Origin: Anastatus disparis
Lineage: Eukaryota > Arthropoda > Insecta > Hymenoptera > Eupelmidae
Direction: 5' to 3'
Assembly (NCBI GenBank): GCA_017163975.1
Contig: JAFFSR010000218.1
Location: forward strand, 11,411,501-11,475,500
Length of the DNA: 64,000 nucleotides
Positions 50,362 through 62,697 of the stretch are shown piece after piece. Positions within the stretch are counted from its first letter, which is position 1. Every line of letters starts with the position of its first letter. Under the pieces are notes generated by a model that was given only the letters and a program-made list of their open reading frames with translations, searched no databases and was not told the DNA's origin. A program made the translations under genes and the position numbers.

Positions 50362-51399
50362 AATTCATCCAAATTCATCAACGCGAAGCGTGCGTTAATA
50401 AAATTTAACTTCATTACTTACACGAACGTTACAAATGCTTCTCACTTGGAGTAATGAACGTTATTTATAAATTCGCACGGAATACGCGGTTCTCAATGAA
50501 CTGTAGAAATTGACATTAATTTACTTCTGCTCTAGGACACGCGCGAACGGATAGAAAATCGAAGAGAGCCCTTCAAAATCTATGAATAGACGCGGGTAAT
50601 ACTAATTTCGACGCGAAGGGACCAGAAATTATTTAGAATCGATAATCAGAGCTCTTACACGCATCATGTAAAAGTCATTGAATATTGATTTTTTCGTATT
50701 GAAGATTTCTAGATTTAATTAAATCATCTTAGATTATCGTGATGGCGACTGTTATGATTGACAATTTAATTAATATATTTACATCACTATTTTTTATTTC
50801 ATCAATAGTTTAGAAATGTTAATTAAAATTATTAACTTGAAATATTTTAAAGTTAGTGCTTGAAACTTTGAGTTTTTAATTAACAGTTTAAATGGCGCGT
50901 GACAACTTATTAAATTATAAATTTTTAATAAGTATAGTTATCTTTTCTTTGACACAATTTTTCTTCGACTTTTTTTTTTAAAAAGGCATCTATTGACTTC
51001 CTTGGTAATAAAAGAAAAAAAATTAACACTTCGCCTATACGACCTACATTCGCACAGCAGAAGAAGAAGAAGTAGAAGAAACAAAAAAAAAGAGAAGAAA
51101 AGAAAAAAATCTGCTGAGAGTAAAAAAAAATGCGCACATTGAAACAAGTTGTCCCATAGAATAAATGGCAATTCGAAAAGCAACGCACGTTTTTATCGAT
51201 CCGTTGACTCTGGTACACTCAACTTCTCTCTACATTCAATATATACATGTATACATACACATATATATATATGACGTATCTATAGGAACAAAGACGCGTT
51301 GAACTGACGGATGGACATCGATATTCTCTTCTCTTTTTTTAACCCTCGACTTTACTTTTTCGAGCATCATCCTCTATTTTCTAAAGTAACGTACAATTC

Positions 51400-51402
<3 letters not shown>

Positions 51403-51450
<48 letters not shown>
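51403..51450. repeat. (TA)24 microsatellite
   Basis: 48 bases of uninterrupted TA, preceded by AC and followed by CACATC. Confidence 0.97.
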
Positions 51451-51455
<5 letters not shown>

Positions 51456-51623
51456 CTGATAAAGAAAAAAAAAGTATCAATAGATAAGTAAAGAATGGTA
51501 ATGGAATATTTATTCGGGTAAAGTTCAAGCAGTTTGTATTCATTTATTCGGTAAGTTTTTCACGCGCTTTATATATCAAGAAAGAGAAAAAGAGAGTGAT
51601 GAAAAGAAAAGAAGAAATAGCTC

Positions 51624-51905
51624 GAAGCTTGCGTTGATATGGGCGGTAGTAGCGCAGAGGCTTAAGGCATCTCTGGCTCACGTCCTCGTGAACCAGGGTT
51701 CGATCCCCCTGAGAAAATTTCGAAAAATAATTTTCGTATTTTTTAACCCGAAGATCACGAAAAGTGCCTCCCGGCAAAAACCAAATATTAATAAAGTCCC
51801 ATTGGGTGACAAAAAATTATAAAACTAACTTGATAATGGCCTATGATGATAAGTCGAAAGGCCAATTAAAGTGAAAGAAGAAGAAAGAAGAAGCTTTCGT
51901 TGATA
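51624..51905 (+). mobile_element. tRNA-derived SINE, family 2, with 16-bp target duplication
   Basis: The body is 51,640-51,889. The tRNA-like head has A-box TAGCGCAGAGGCTTAAGGCA and B-box GGTTCGATCCC. A unique region follows, then a hairpin TGGCCT / AGGCCA near the 3' end and a GAA-rich tail. Flanks GAAGCTTGCGTTGATA (51,624-51,639) and GAAGCTTTCGTTGATA (51,890-51,905) differ at one base and mark the target-site duplication, so the insertion is relatively recent. Confidence 0.9.
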
Positions 51906-51941
51906 GTAAAAGCTTAAGGTTAGAAATACGTACAGAGGGGA

Positions 51942-51952
51942 GGGGGGGGGGG
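51942..51952 (+). repeat. G11 run within a purine tract
   Basis: Eleven G in a row, preceded by GAGGGGA and followed by AAGAAAAAAAAG. This is striking in AT-rich DNA. Confidence 0.9.
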
Positions 51953-54091
51953 AAGAAAAAAAAGTTATGAATGAGTCAGACTTACTTTACGTTTAAGCGA
52001 AGAAGCTCCTGTTGAGCTCTTTCGGAAAAAGGTTTCTTTTTTTAGATAATTTTTTCAGATTATACAAAGCCATTATTTTTAACGCTCTCTTTTCCGTCAA
52101 CTCATTCGACCCAAAATTTTAGAAACGCGCTAAGAGCATTACGGCAGCATATTTTTTTACGTTCTACACATTCATTCGATGATGTTAACCGCAAATATGA
52201 GATATTTCGTTGAAACGTTATTTCTGAACATAAACATTTTAATTAAATACGTTATTTTAATTACTAATTACAAATTATAATGATGTTTATTCAAACGTAA
52301 TTCTTTTTTTTAATAAAATTACTAATGTATTTCATTAATTATTATTAACATTATAATTAATTAATTATTTACGTTAATTTATAAGTTATAATTAAAAATA
52401 ATCATGTCGATAAAATCAGATTACCAAAACTATAAAAAATTAAGTATCATGCGCATTAAATTTTTTTGATCATATTTTTTATTACAGGTAGTAAAATTTT
52501 TTCATCCTCGCGTATTGGAATTTTCATTTTATTCAATTTTCATCATAGATCCGAACCTATTGTTGACATTTCCTAGATTGTTTATAAAATATTAAAAATT
52601 TTAATTAAAAAATACAAAAGTTAATAAAAATTTTCGATTACTTTTTCTCTGCAAAACAAACATAAGAAATTGAAACTATCTAGTTTTACATTATCAGTTA
52701 TTTACATGCGTTCTATTTTATTTATTGTATTACACGATGCATTAAACAATTTACCAAAGTGGTATACCCAATTTTACAAAGCCGTTATCATCAATTATAG
52801 ATTTTCTCCAAGTGTCTCTGTAACTTGTACGAGCGTTAGCAATCTGACGGCCGATTAGATTATCTCACTTGGAGGAACAAAAGTGTGTGGTCATTTAATC
52901 AAATGGAAATTCAAGTTCTAGAATTTCTAGGTAATTCGATAAAGGGAAAATTATGGCTTTCTCGATATTCAATAATTAAAGTTATATTGAAAGGCTATGC
53001 GGAGAAAATATCTCGAGAAAAGTTGCAATGAAAATTACTAGAAAAAACAAGCCGTCCATCAGTAATCTTGGAATGAAGCAGAGGTAATAGAATGTCTAGC
53101 GGACGTCGTTATAAAAATTATAAAAGGGTGAAAATTACTACTTGAAAAATAAATTTAAAATCAATTGAAAAATTTATTTAAAATAAATGCACAGAAGATC
53201 GAAATTAGCGAAAAAATGAAAATTAGCGCAATTCTTTTGCAATTAATTTGATGATAATATTAAATTCAAGTACAATTAAAATTCTTACAAAATTTTATTG
53301 ATTTCTTGGCAAATTAATGACCTTTGTTTTTAACAGCTTTAGACGATCTTATAAATTTTTAATGTCATAATAAGAACAATTTAAAAAATTACTGATGATT
53401 AATTTTTGAATGTCTGATAATTATTATAGAAATATTTTCTCCACGTAAATATGTATTTTTCCTATCTAGTAAGAATTTCAAAACAAATCAAAGTTCTTCT
53501 CTCCGTATCACGAGTTTCGTTTAAAAAAATCTATAGCGATTGGATTGATCATTACAGTTCCATTCATAAAATATCGAGCGTACTTCCTTTCAAACAAAAT
53601 TTCACCAGTCACATATTTTTTAGGCTTCGCTATAACCAACCGTGCGTCAATACGAAATTGGAAAGTTTAAAAAAAAAAACTAATTACTTATATTTTCGTT
53701 ACATTGTATATCAAAACTCTCCCTGATTTGGTACATCATCTATTGTTGAAAATAAACTTGGCAACAAAAACCATCCGAGATAATTAACACAACTCTCCGC
53801 GTCTGCGTCTAGCTCTGAAATGTTATAAAAGCTTTGGTTATCGCGAAATAGAACGAGAGGGAAGAAGAAGAAGGACAATTGTTCTCTATATCGCGAAGTA
53901 AGAGAATCAAACTCAACGAGCGTTATACGTGTACTCTGTCCCTTGTGTATGTGTGTGCGTGTATACACTCAACGTACACTCGCTAGCTATAGTGCAACAA
54001 CTTAGTTTTACTTCATTAACTCGACTGCAAACGAGAACGAGAGTACCCAACTATACTCGTATGCATAAGTAAATATATATTATATGCACAC

Positions 54092-54092
<1 letters not shown>

Positions 54093-54122
<30 letters not shown>
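54093..54122. repeat. (TA)15 microsatellite
   Basis: Thirty bases of TA between GCACACG and TGCGCAG. Confidence 0.95.
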
Positions 54123-54127
<5 letters not shown>

Positions 54128-56985
54128 AGCAGAGATAATCACAGAAATGTATATTATTCGCGTGTAAATGAACATCAACCCTTGTATTATAAATAGACGT
54201 GTTTTCATCTAGGCGCATAAATCTACACTAGCAAACGCATGGCTTTTCAAATATTATTATAAATGTGTACATCTCGAAATTCATCTGAAAGAAATATACC
54301 TATTGTATACTTGCACGTCACCAGATTAGCATTTCCAATGTATAATGTTTGAGAAAATTAAAATTTTAAATCAAGTATTTTTAAAAATATACTTTCAAAC
54401 ATTTTAAATATATTCCTATTGTTGATTCTCGGATGTGAATCCGTATCAAGATTTCAAGTACATTCAAATTTTTAAACATTTAAATTGAAAATAATTTTTG
54501 AATCCTCATTTAAATAATTTTTCAAAGATGTGTATAATATACAGACGGAAATAGTATTTTCATCAGCTTGTAACGAAATATATAAAATTTATTGAATGTT
54601 TTTTTCGGATGAAAATTTATCTTCGATTAATTTTCCTGAAATATTTTCATTCGATTCGACGTATCGAAGCGAAAAATGTAATCAGCGCGCACGAATAGAG
54701 ACGAAAGAATAACAATTATGATACTTGTTGAACCTCATCTTCAGCGCGTTCATCCTAACATATTACAGCTACGTGTGTATATATATTTATGCATCGTGCA
54801 TATTACATAAAAGGGCATGAAAAATACATGTGTAGTCAGACATGAAACAAAAATTAAATATAAAATGAAAGTACGCGCATATTCCATTACCATTTAATGT
54901 ATAGAAAAAATAAAAAAAAAAAAAGGGGGAGAACATATTGATTTTCAATTCAAGCTTCTGTAATATCAATTCGTAAAAGGGATCCGATTACGTATGAATC
55001 ATCATTTATTTAGAAAAAAGAAATGATTAATTCGCTTGAAAATATTTACATTTTACATTATTTTTGACATATGAAAATTGATACTTTTTTCCTTACACAG
55101 AGAGAATTTTTTATAAAGCATATGGTAACTGTCACTTAATACAAGCACTTCATATACTTTCACATTATTTTATAGAGACAAATGTTAAATATTATTGAAA
55201 ACATGGAAAAAATTTTATTTAATAATTTTTATCATAATTTCAGTAATTTTTACCGTACTTTTCCGTAAATTTCGTATGATTTCATCATAATAATTAAAAA
55301 GAAAAGTCACTATAATTTTTAAAAAAATTTAATTGTAAATTTTATAAAAAATTCTCGCTTTACATAAATTAACAATCCTCAAATAAAAAGCTCCACACAC
55401 ATTAATATGAAATATCAACATACACATGCAGCATACACATATAATGGGAATCCCCTTTATTGTTGAAAAGTGAATGAGAGGGTGGCTGGTGGGTGCGGTT
55501 TTACATATGTAGCAGCGTCGTCCCATTGCCTCGATATAACCTTTTCTACACGCTATATATACGTGATACAGATGGCGCGTATAAAGACACTGGGGAAATC
55601 GAAAATTCGATTTGCAAGGTATACGAAAACTCTTGGCTGTCGGAAAGTTTAAAGGGATAGAAAAAAAGTGGAGAGATAATGTTCGATATAATTAAATTTA
55701 AAATTCAAAAGTTGACATTTTATATCTTTTTTATTTTAAAAGATATGCCGAATCATCGTAAAAAGTTGCATAAATTATCATTTTTTCGTAGTGGATAATA
55801 ATAGGATTGAAAAATAATTTTTGAGAAAAAGGTATTTGAATTATTCTAATGATTGGAATACTTTTACCTCAGAAAAATTTGTGACAATATAATATTTTTT
55901 TGTCACTTTATATATCTCTAGGGCATATCAATCTAATACGTTGTGACACGAAAATTGCACGTTCGCTTTTTATTACAATCATCCATACAGTTTGGAATGT
56001 ACATTACAAAATTCATTGTAATTAGTTTAAATTTTAAACTCAATGGATTTTAAAATATGTATTCATACATGAACTAAAATTTATTTTTAAAATTATTATA
56101 CTTGTATAGTCACTGTCGGGCGCACGCATTTTTGCATGATAATTGTTATTATACTCGAGAAAATTAACATAGATATACGTATAAAAAAAACGTTTCATGT
56201 ACAGCATTTATAACTTCGTGATAAATTTAGTAATTATCATGCTAAAGCGAGCACAGAGCATGTTTGTACAAAATGTATACTTCTATTTCGAGAACTAAAT
56301 TTCATTTTGAGACATTCAAAAATTTGCACGTCATTCTCCTTTTCATAATTCCAAATAAAAAACCGAACATGTTAAAAAGCAATTTTTAAATTTAACGGAC
56401 AAAAATAAAATAAGAAAAATTATTGAAACTATTTCTGTTCTTTTATTGATATTGTATTTTAGCTCTAAAAGTGTTTCGTCCTTACAAAAAACTATAATAA
56501 TTGGATTAACGCAGTTGCGTGTAAAAGAATTACCGGATATGGACTTGATCTTATTATGTTTGGGTTAACAAGACGATGGAATTTAATACTTTATTAGATT
56601 TTGATAATTCAAGAAAGCTTTTCCATTCAACCCTTTTTTCCTTAAACCTATTATTTTTATTGATGTTTCCGATATAAATTAAAATGAATTTCCAAAATAA
56701 AATTCAAAAAGTTTTATTGAATTCAGTTATAGATGTATCTGTCAGATGCAACTCGATTCTTTTTTTTTTATTTATAAATTCACATTTTTGGAAGGCCGAG
56801 CGGCAAAAAAGAGAGAACAGTCTATTATAGTCTCTTTTTGTGTAGGTTGCACTCTCAAAAGTTTCTCACAAGGAAAGTGTCAGGGTATTTGGACGCAGAT
56901 TTTGCTCAAATTATGGGAGGTGATTTTGAATGTAAAAGCATAAAAAAAGTCAAGTTATTAGACTCTAACGCTCAATATTTCCCTA

Positions 56986-57661
56986 GTTACAGACAATTAA
57001 AGAAAATCACTATAAAAATAACTAGATTTTCAAACGCTTATAGTTCTTCAGCATCAATAGCTAGGAACTTAAAACTTGTTTTTAAATGAAAGCTGAGTTA
57101 AAATCCTTTCGAAATAGTTACAGCATATAAAAACATTATTTTTTACCAAAATTATAAAGCAATGAAAATTGGACCTGAAATCCCTCTTCGTAACATTAAT
57201 TAATAATAAATGCTAAAATTTTGTATAATTTTCATTGCTTTATTATTCTCGAAAAAAATAATATTTTTGTATGCTGTAACTACTATTTGGCGTTTGAAAA
57301 TCTAGTAACTTTTATAGTAATTGAAGGCCCGGATGCAATAAGGGCATTTACGTTCGGAACACGCCAAACTGAAGTCACTTGGTAGTAAAAATTTCATTTT
57401 CTTCAAATAAATTAAAAAAAGTATTGAAATTTAATGTAAAAAATTTTCTTGTTTTTAATTTTTTTCTTGAAAAATAAAAATTTTATAAAAAAACTGTTAA
57501 TATAAAAAAGATGCGGCATGATGAGTTTTGCAACGTCAAATTTTTTGAAATTTATTTGAAGAAAATGAAATTTTTACTACCAAGTGACTTCAGTTTTGCG
57601 TGTTCCGAACGTAAATGCCCTTATTGCACCGGGCCTTCAATTATCTTTGATTGTCTGTAAC
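56986..57661. mobile_element. Foldback element interrupted by a second element
   Basis: The left arm GTTACAGACAATTAAAG continues AAAATCACTATAAAAATAAC and TAGATTTTCAAACGC. The right arm, complemented and with the insert at 57,323-57,638 removed, reads GTTACAGACAATCAAAGATA, then ATTACTATAAAAGTTACTAG and ATTTTCAAACGCC. Inner arms (GTTACAGCATATAAAAACAT and AAAGCAATGAAAATT) also pair. Weaker similarity continues about 15 bases outside both ends. Confidence 0.75.
57323..57638. mobile_element. 316-bp inverted-repeat element nested in the foldback element, AATT duplication
   Basis: Terminal inverted repeats run about 90 bases: GAAGGCCCGGATGCAATAAG followed by GGCATTTACGTTCGGAACAC, against the complemented right end GAAGGCCCGGTGCAATAAGG followed by GCATTTACGTTCGGAACACG. 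AATT flanks both ends (57,319-57,322 and 57,639-57,642). The uninterrupted arm of the host element has a single copy at this point, which supports a 4-bp duplication. No ORF is present. The superfamily is uncertain. Confidence 0.85.
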
Positions 57662-57803
57662 CAAAGAAAAATTGGAGGGGCCCTTTTTACTCGTTTCACT
57701 CCTTGGCCCCTCCCTTTGACATAATCAAGAAATAAATTATTTTCTCTCTGCATTGCTGGGCCAGAGAGAAATTTTTACCGTATAGGTAGATGTGTATGTG
57801 TGC

Positions 57804-57956
57804 ACGGTTAAAAACATTTGTGTAATCTTAATCTCACAAGTATGTCAATTTAACATGTATATTACATTTTTCATGGACAATTTGTCTGTTAAAGTAACAG
57901 ACATTTTTGTCTGTAAACATTTTTTAACAGACGCGTCTGTTAATATTTCTAACCGT
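57804..57956. mobile_element. Small inverted-repeat element with nested palindromes, possible GTGC duplication
   Basis: 153 bp. The ends are ACGGTTAAAAACATT and, complemented, ACGGTTAGAAATATT. GTGC flanks both sides (57,800-57,803 and 57,957-57,960). Inside, AACAGAC motifs form palindromes: TGTCTGTTA / TAACAGACA, and the perfect TTAACAGACGCGTCTGTTAA. Confidence 0.6.
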
Positions 57957-57984
57957 GTGCCTGTGTGTATATATGTATATACAT

Positions 57985-58172
57985 ACATAATTTTCTGAGA
58001 CAAGCACACTGGTTGGTTCACTAATATGATCCCAACCACCGAAAATCCAGAAAAACAATTTTCCTGAAATTCGACCTGACGGGGATTCGATCCCGCGCCC
58101 GTTTGGGTTACGATTATCGGCCGGCAAGTCACTACAGCGGAGCGCCTTAGCCTATTACGCCAATCGTACCTC
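57985..58172 (-). mobile_element. tRNA-derived SINE, family 3 (type II tRNA-like head)
   Basis: Read on the minus strand, the head starts GAGGTACGATTGGCGTAATA and GGCTAAGGCGC (A-box) and reaches B-box GGGATCGAATCCC after an unusually long interval. That suggests a tRNA with a long variable arm (Leu/Ser type). The 3' part has the hairpin GGTTGG / CCAACC and a TATG-rich tail. Peptides read across this segment are not genes. Confidence 0.75.
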
Positions 58173-60210
58173 TTGATATGCATAAAAAAAATTGTGATTA
58201 TATATGCATAGAAAATGATTAAAAATTTTAAATTAGCTTATTAATTGTTTGCTTCGATAAAATAATTACTTAATAATAAATTATAATGCACTTTTATTAT
58301 TAATAAGCTTAATTTTCTAATTAAATAAATTTATTATTGAAAAATAATTCGGTGAAATTATCCTTTTTACGCCTTTTATCATTAATAAACTTGATTATCT
58401 TTATACATTTTAATTTCGAACTTTATTAAATCAATCGTGTAATTGTATTTATCGACATGCAAACATAATTCACATGGTTCAACTCAAACCCTATCATAAA
58501 TATGAAATTTGTTTATTTGAAAGGTTTGAGAAAATTTGATATATTTAAAATTTATGAAAATTTTATGATAATCACTATTCTTATTATCGATAAAATGTAA
58601 TGATTATTCAATCACCAAAAATAAGTAAGTTCTATATTTTTTTATTTAATTTATAATTAATTTTGTATAAATCTATACGAATAACTAAATTCAAATGAAT
58701 TTACAAATCATTAAATTACAAACAGCAAAAGCTTAGTCTAAATAACAATTTCTTCGAGGGATTACTATCCAATTACGGAATTTAATACTTTAAATACTAA
58801 ATTAACTTTTATTTCAAGAAGATTCATCGATGTCTCCGTACTTTTATTTAAACAAGTTAAATTTTTTATCATAATTATTTTTTTTTTATAACAATTCGCC
58901 TTTTTTTCTTCCGCTACTTTTTATTCTTTTTATCAAGTTCTTTTATAAGTCGCAACGTGAGTTTTATAGTACCCAAGACACCACTCTAGTCATTTATACG
59001 AAAAGAGCGGAAAAAGTTTTTGTTTTATTGACTTTTTGTTTGTGTAAGAAAAACAATCTTTGCAATTCTGAATTATCGAAAATTCAAAACAACAATCAAT
59101 CTTAAGAACAACAAAGTAATTTTTAAAAATTATGTATCAAATTTATTCTAATGTTTGTCAATAAATTGTGTATAAGTTTCAAAAAATGCATATAAATCTT
59201 TAAATTTTATCATAGGAAAAAGAAAATAAAACTAAAGTAAAATTTTTAAATGAAAAAAATACAATAATGAATTTCACGAGTAGAAAAATATTGTGCTCAT
59301 CAACGTGTATAGATCGGAATTGAATAACGCTAATCAAAAAGTTTGAAAAAGTTAATTAGTGCATTTCCAGTTTAACATATTGAATTATTAACACTTCATT
59401 AAAAGATGCACATGTTCGTATACTGCATTACTCCATTTTTTCATATACTCTATATTGATAATTGTAAATATAATTACGTTTGATACAGTGAATTCCAATG
59501 GGGAATAAACAGATTTGATTTGTCGAGTGCAAATACGAGTATATAGATTTAATAAGCTTGGCGTTCGATTTTATTTGACTTTTAAATTTTGAATCATCAA
59601 GTATTTGCATTCATTGAACTATTAAATGAGGTACTTAAAGAAGATGTTTTCAAAAAATAGTATCTCATAAATATGTACTTTAAATGCATTTTTTTAAATA
59701 AAGTAAATAATTTTCATAAAAAACGTTAGAATATTTATTGAAAAACAGGTAAAGAACATTTCACAGTTGAATATAGTGGAAACAAGAAAAATCAAAAGTT
59801 GAACATATTTTTCAGAATATATATGGTTTTCAAGCTAGAAAACTTGTTTCTTTATGTTGATTTTTGAATTTAAATAAGCTCGTTGTTCTGGAAAGCAAAA
59901 CATTGCAACAATCTGCGCGCAAGGAATAATAACGAGAAATCATGTTGCAATACCTTAATGATAAAACTTAAATTAAATTATAAATGTATCGTTAAATTTT
60001 ATAATCTTTTTAAGTAATCCATTTTTATTAAGTTTTAAATTTCTGAATTTGTTATTGTTTTATAATTACGAATTTTAATGTCACTAATTTTACAACACTC
60101 TGTATATAAGCATATTGCAAATATAAATGAAAATATATTAAAAATACTTTTAACTGGTATTCATTTGCAAAAAAGAACATTAATTTCATTATTTAAATAA
60201 TTTTACATAT

Positions 60211-60397
60211 TTTTTTTTAACGTCGCTATATTTATGCAATGCTATTTTTGGTATGCTAATCAGCGACGGAGCTCGTAAGTGTTTTTTAACACAAAGTACA
60301 TGTAACGTACAGTGGTGCTTGCATCAATCGGCTGCCGAGAGCGGGATTCGAACTCGGAACCCCAACGCTCTACCGAATGAGCCACAGACCGACTCTA
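60211..60397 (-). mobile_element. tRNA-derived SINE, family 1, copy 8
   Basis: Minus-strand copy. The B-box GAGTTCGAATCCC and the body are kept, but the anticodon-arm region is deleted: the sequence passes from GTTGGG to GTTCCGAGTTCG. The 3' arms CGTCGCTG and TAGCGACG are intact. Confidence 0.87.
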
Positions 60398-61245
60398 ATT
60401 GTACATATTTCAACAGCTTGACAGTGAGCTCTGAATTAAAAAAAAAAATTATATCCGCCTCAAACTTAATAATAAGAAACGATGATCGTCATTCGAAAAT
60501 TTTAATACAAAGTGTTAAAAAACACGAAATTCATTGAGCAAACATAATCAACAAATGAAAAATATGGAATAAAACGGCACCCACATAAGAGCTGGCAATT
60601 CAATTTCCACGCGACATATTCGTTATATAGATTCTCTCGACGCTCACACCCAAACGCACGTACATACAGACTCATACAAGCATAATATAATGGATTGAAT
60701 TACAAACAAGAGTTTCCATGTAGAAAGGCTACGTATAATACATTAGTCGTGTAATGTCATTTTCAGGTTAGCTAATGATGTTAAGTCTACTTTTCTATAT
60801 AAACAATGATTTGAAAAAAAAATACATTTTTTTCCATTGATTAATATGACAATTTTATTTTTCATTCCTTTTTTTTTTAATGTTAAATTGTTGGTTTATT
60901 AAATACACGGATTTTATATCGTAAAAACATTTTTATAGCTCTTCTCCTGATGGATTTAAAGTGTAAAGATTTTACATCGGTTTTTTATAGTTTCAACATT
61001 TTGCTTTATTATTTTTCGACGTGTTTGTTTTATTGGCTAAACTTTAGATTGCGTCCTAGTTTTCAAGGGAAGCAAGATGGGAAAAACTAATTTATATATT
61101 TTTTTTCTGTGTTAGACATTATTTAAAAGCAAAGTTTATCAATAAACAAGTAATTAATCCTCTTCGTTGTGCTGTTGGGAATTTAGAAGAAGAAAGAAAA
61201 AATTATTTATTAAAGCTTTAGTTATTGATTATTTTCTCTTATCAG

Positions 61246-61356
61246 ATGCTCAACTTTGTAATTATTTCGAGCACGAACGTCAAAGAGATCCCTTTGTTCA
61301 AGCCTTGCAGGCTGAAAGAATTTGTTTACAAAACAAATTATACGAATTAAAAATTA
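61246..61356 (+). CDS. Exon 3 of the unnamed gene (helical segment); end uncertain
   Basis: The acceptor CTCTTATCAG is followed in the correct phase (completing GAT, Asp) by DAQLCNYFEHERQRDPFVQA and LQAERICLQNKLYELK. This is a charged segment with a leucine-rich periodicity that could start a coiled coil. Codon use is balanced and GC-richer than the flanks. Two ends are possible: a weak donor A|GTTTAA at 61,357, giving 220 codons so far with more exons beyond the window; or read-through to TAA at 61,383-61,385, where an AATAAA (61,381-61,386) overlaps the stop and would give a 229-residue short form. The first is more likely because the codons past 61,356 look intronic. Confidence 0.7.
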
Positions 61357-61931
61357 GTTTAATAATTACCATTTTTACTAAATAAAAAATATTCAATTTA
61401 TCATATAATTTACAATCAGATTTTAACATACAAAGCAGTTTCAGTCGATGTTATTGACTTTTATAGCTTTCTGCTACATTACCCTTTCTAAAACATTAAA
61501 GATTGTAAAATGTTATATTTTTTTTTATCTTAAAGGAAGCATAATTCCATGCATATGTGTAATATCGATCACAAAACCACATTTGGCAAATCTAGGTCAC
61601 CATATCGATATACGTAAATTGCAAAATATTTGATAATCAAAATCCATTATCAAGATATTTATAAAAATATTTTCAGTATATAAAAGATCGTATTGTTTAT
61701 CTTACAATACGATGTTTAAAATTTATCTAATTGCAATAAATTGCGGGCTTTATTTTACGATATAACCTAAAAATACAAGAGAATACGAAATTCGAAACAT
61801 GAAATTTACAATGGAAATAATCGTAAAAATAAATAATTTTAAACTTGTCAAGCGTCAAAATCTTTTATTTAAAAGCCTGCAACGACCATGAATTCTTGAA
61901 CATATCCTTCGAAAGCAATCCAAACTTCTCA

Positions 61932-62053
61932 GGCAATTTGTAGTGGATGAAGTTGAAGCTTTTCTCGACATCTTGTGACATAAATTCTCATGCAATTTGT
62001 AGTGAATAAAGTTTGAACTTTTTTTAGGTGTATTGCGATATAAGTACCCATGC
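61932..62053. repeat. Two imperfect 59-60 bp tandem units, transposon-like on the minus strand
   Basis: CAATTTGTAGTGGATGAAGT and CAATTTGTAGTGAATAAAGT begin two consecutive units. On the minus strand one frame reads QDVEKSFNFIHYKLPEKFGL, which looks like eroded coding sequence, but I cannot name its source. Confidence 0.45.
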
Positions 62054-62664
62054 ATTGATAAACAATTTTTCGTCTATTTATTTTTAAACACTTTTTTATC
62101 ATCTTTTTATAAAAATTTAATTTTTTATTCAGTTTACGTTAGACTTGTTCTATTTTAACAAATAAATCTGCTGGATCCACCGAAACTTAAGTCTTGAAAA
62201 TTAGTTTGATATGTCATCGTAAAATAAATAAACGGAAATACCACTGAATACAATGTAATTATTACTCATTGTAATATGAATATTTTATAAAATTTAATGA
62301 AAGATTGACTGAACTATCAGTAACGTTTAAATAACTAAAGGTATCTTTTTATCGTAGCACCGGTAAATTAGATATGACATGAAAAATATTTTCTTCGCCA
62401 AAGTGAAGTGCAGAATAGTTATTACAAACAGTCTAAAAGTGTTAGTTAAAGTTTTTACTCAAGTATCTAATATTTTTCTATATTTGTAAATGTTCTTTCT
62501 TGATATTAATATTTATCTTCCACCACTTTGTTTAATTTAATAAAATCGTGATTATTTGTATTAATGAGGTTCCTATAATATAAATTAATTCTGTTTTTTT
62601 TTCCACAAACATTAATTACAAGCTCAATAATCGCGCTATCAAATTGAACTTGATAAGTGATAAA

Positions 62665-62697
62665 GATATTCAGTAGCGTAGTCGGTAGAGCTCAGGA
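62665..62697 (+). mobile_element. Fragment of SINE family 1 (A-box region only)
   Basis: GATATTCAGTAGCGTAGTCG followed by GTAGAGCTC matches the head and A-box of family 1. It stops before the B-box. Confidence 0.6.

Larger units (their letters stand above)
42003..61245 (+). other. Intron 2 (19 kb) of the unnamed gene
   Basis: The donor is GTCAGT and the acceptor CTCTTATCAG. Apart from the repeats listed separately, I see AT-rich sequence only, for example at 42,960-44,150, 44,345-47,700, 47,730-50,200, 50,370-51,400, 51,910-54,090, 54,125-56,980, 58,175-60,210 and 60,400-61,245. A polypyrimidine run on the plus strand at 48,190-48,350 and several purine-rich runs give long but meaningless ORFs. 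Confidence 0.65.

Noticed and set aside
51634..51822. 62-codon ORF with VAQRLKASLAHVLVNQGS
   Set aside because: It lies inside SINE family 2.
57845..58183. 112-codon minus-strand ORF
   Set aside because: It spans SINE family 3 and the adjacent small element; no protein motif.
60253..60537. 94-codon ORF with GIRTRNPNALPNE
   Set aside because: Its first half is SINE family 1 copy 8; the rest is AT-rich noise.
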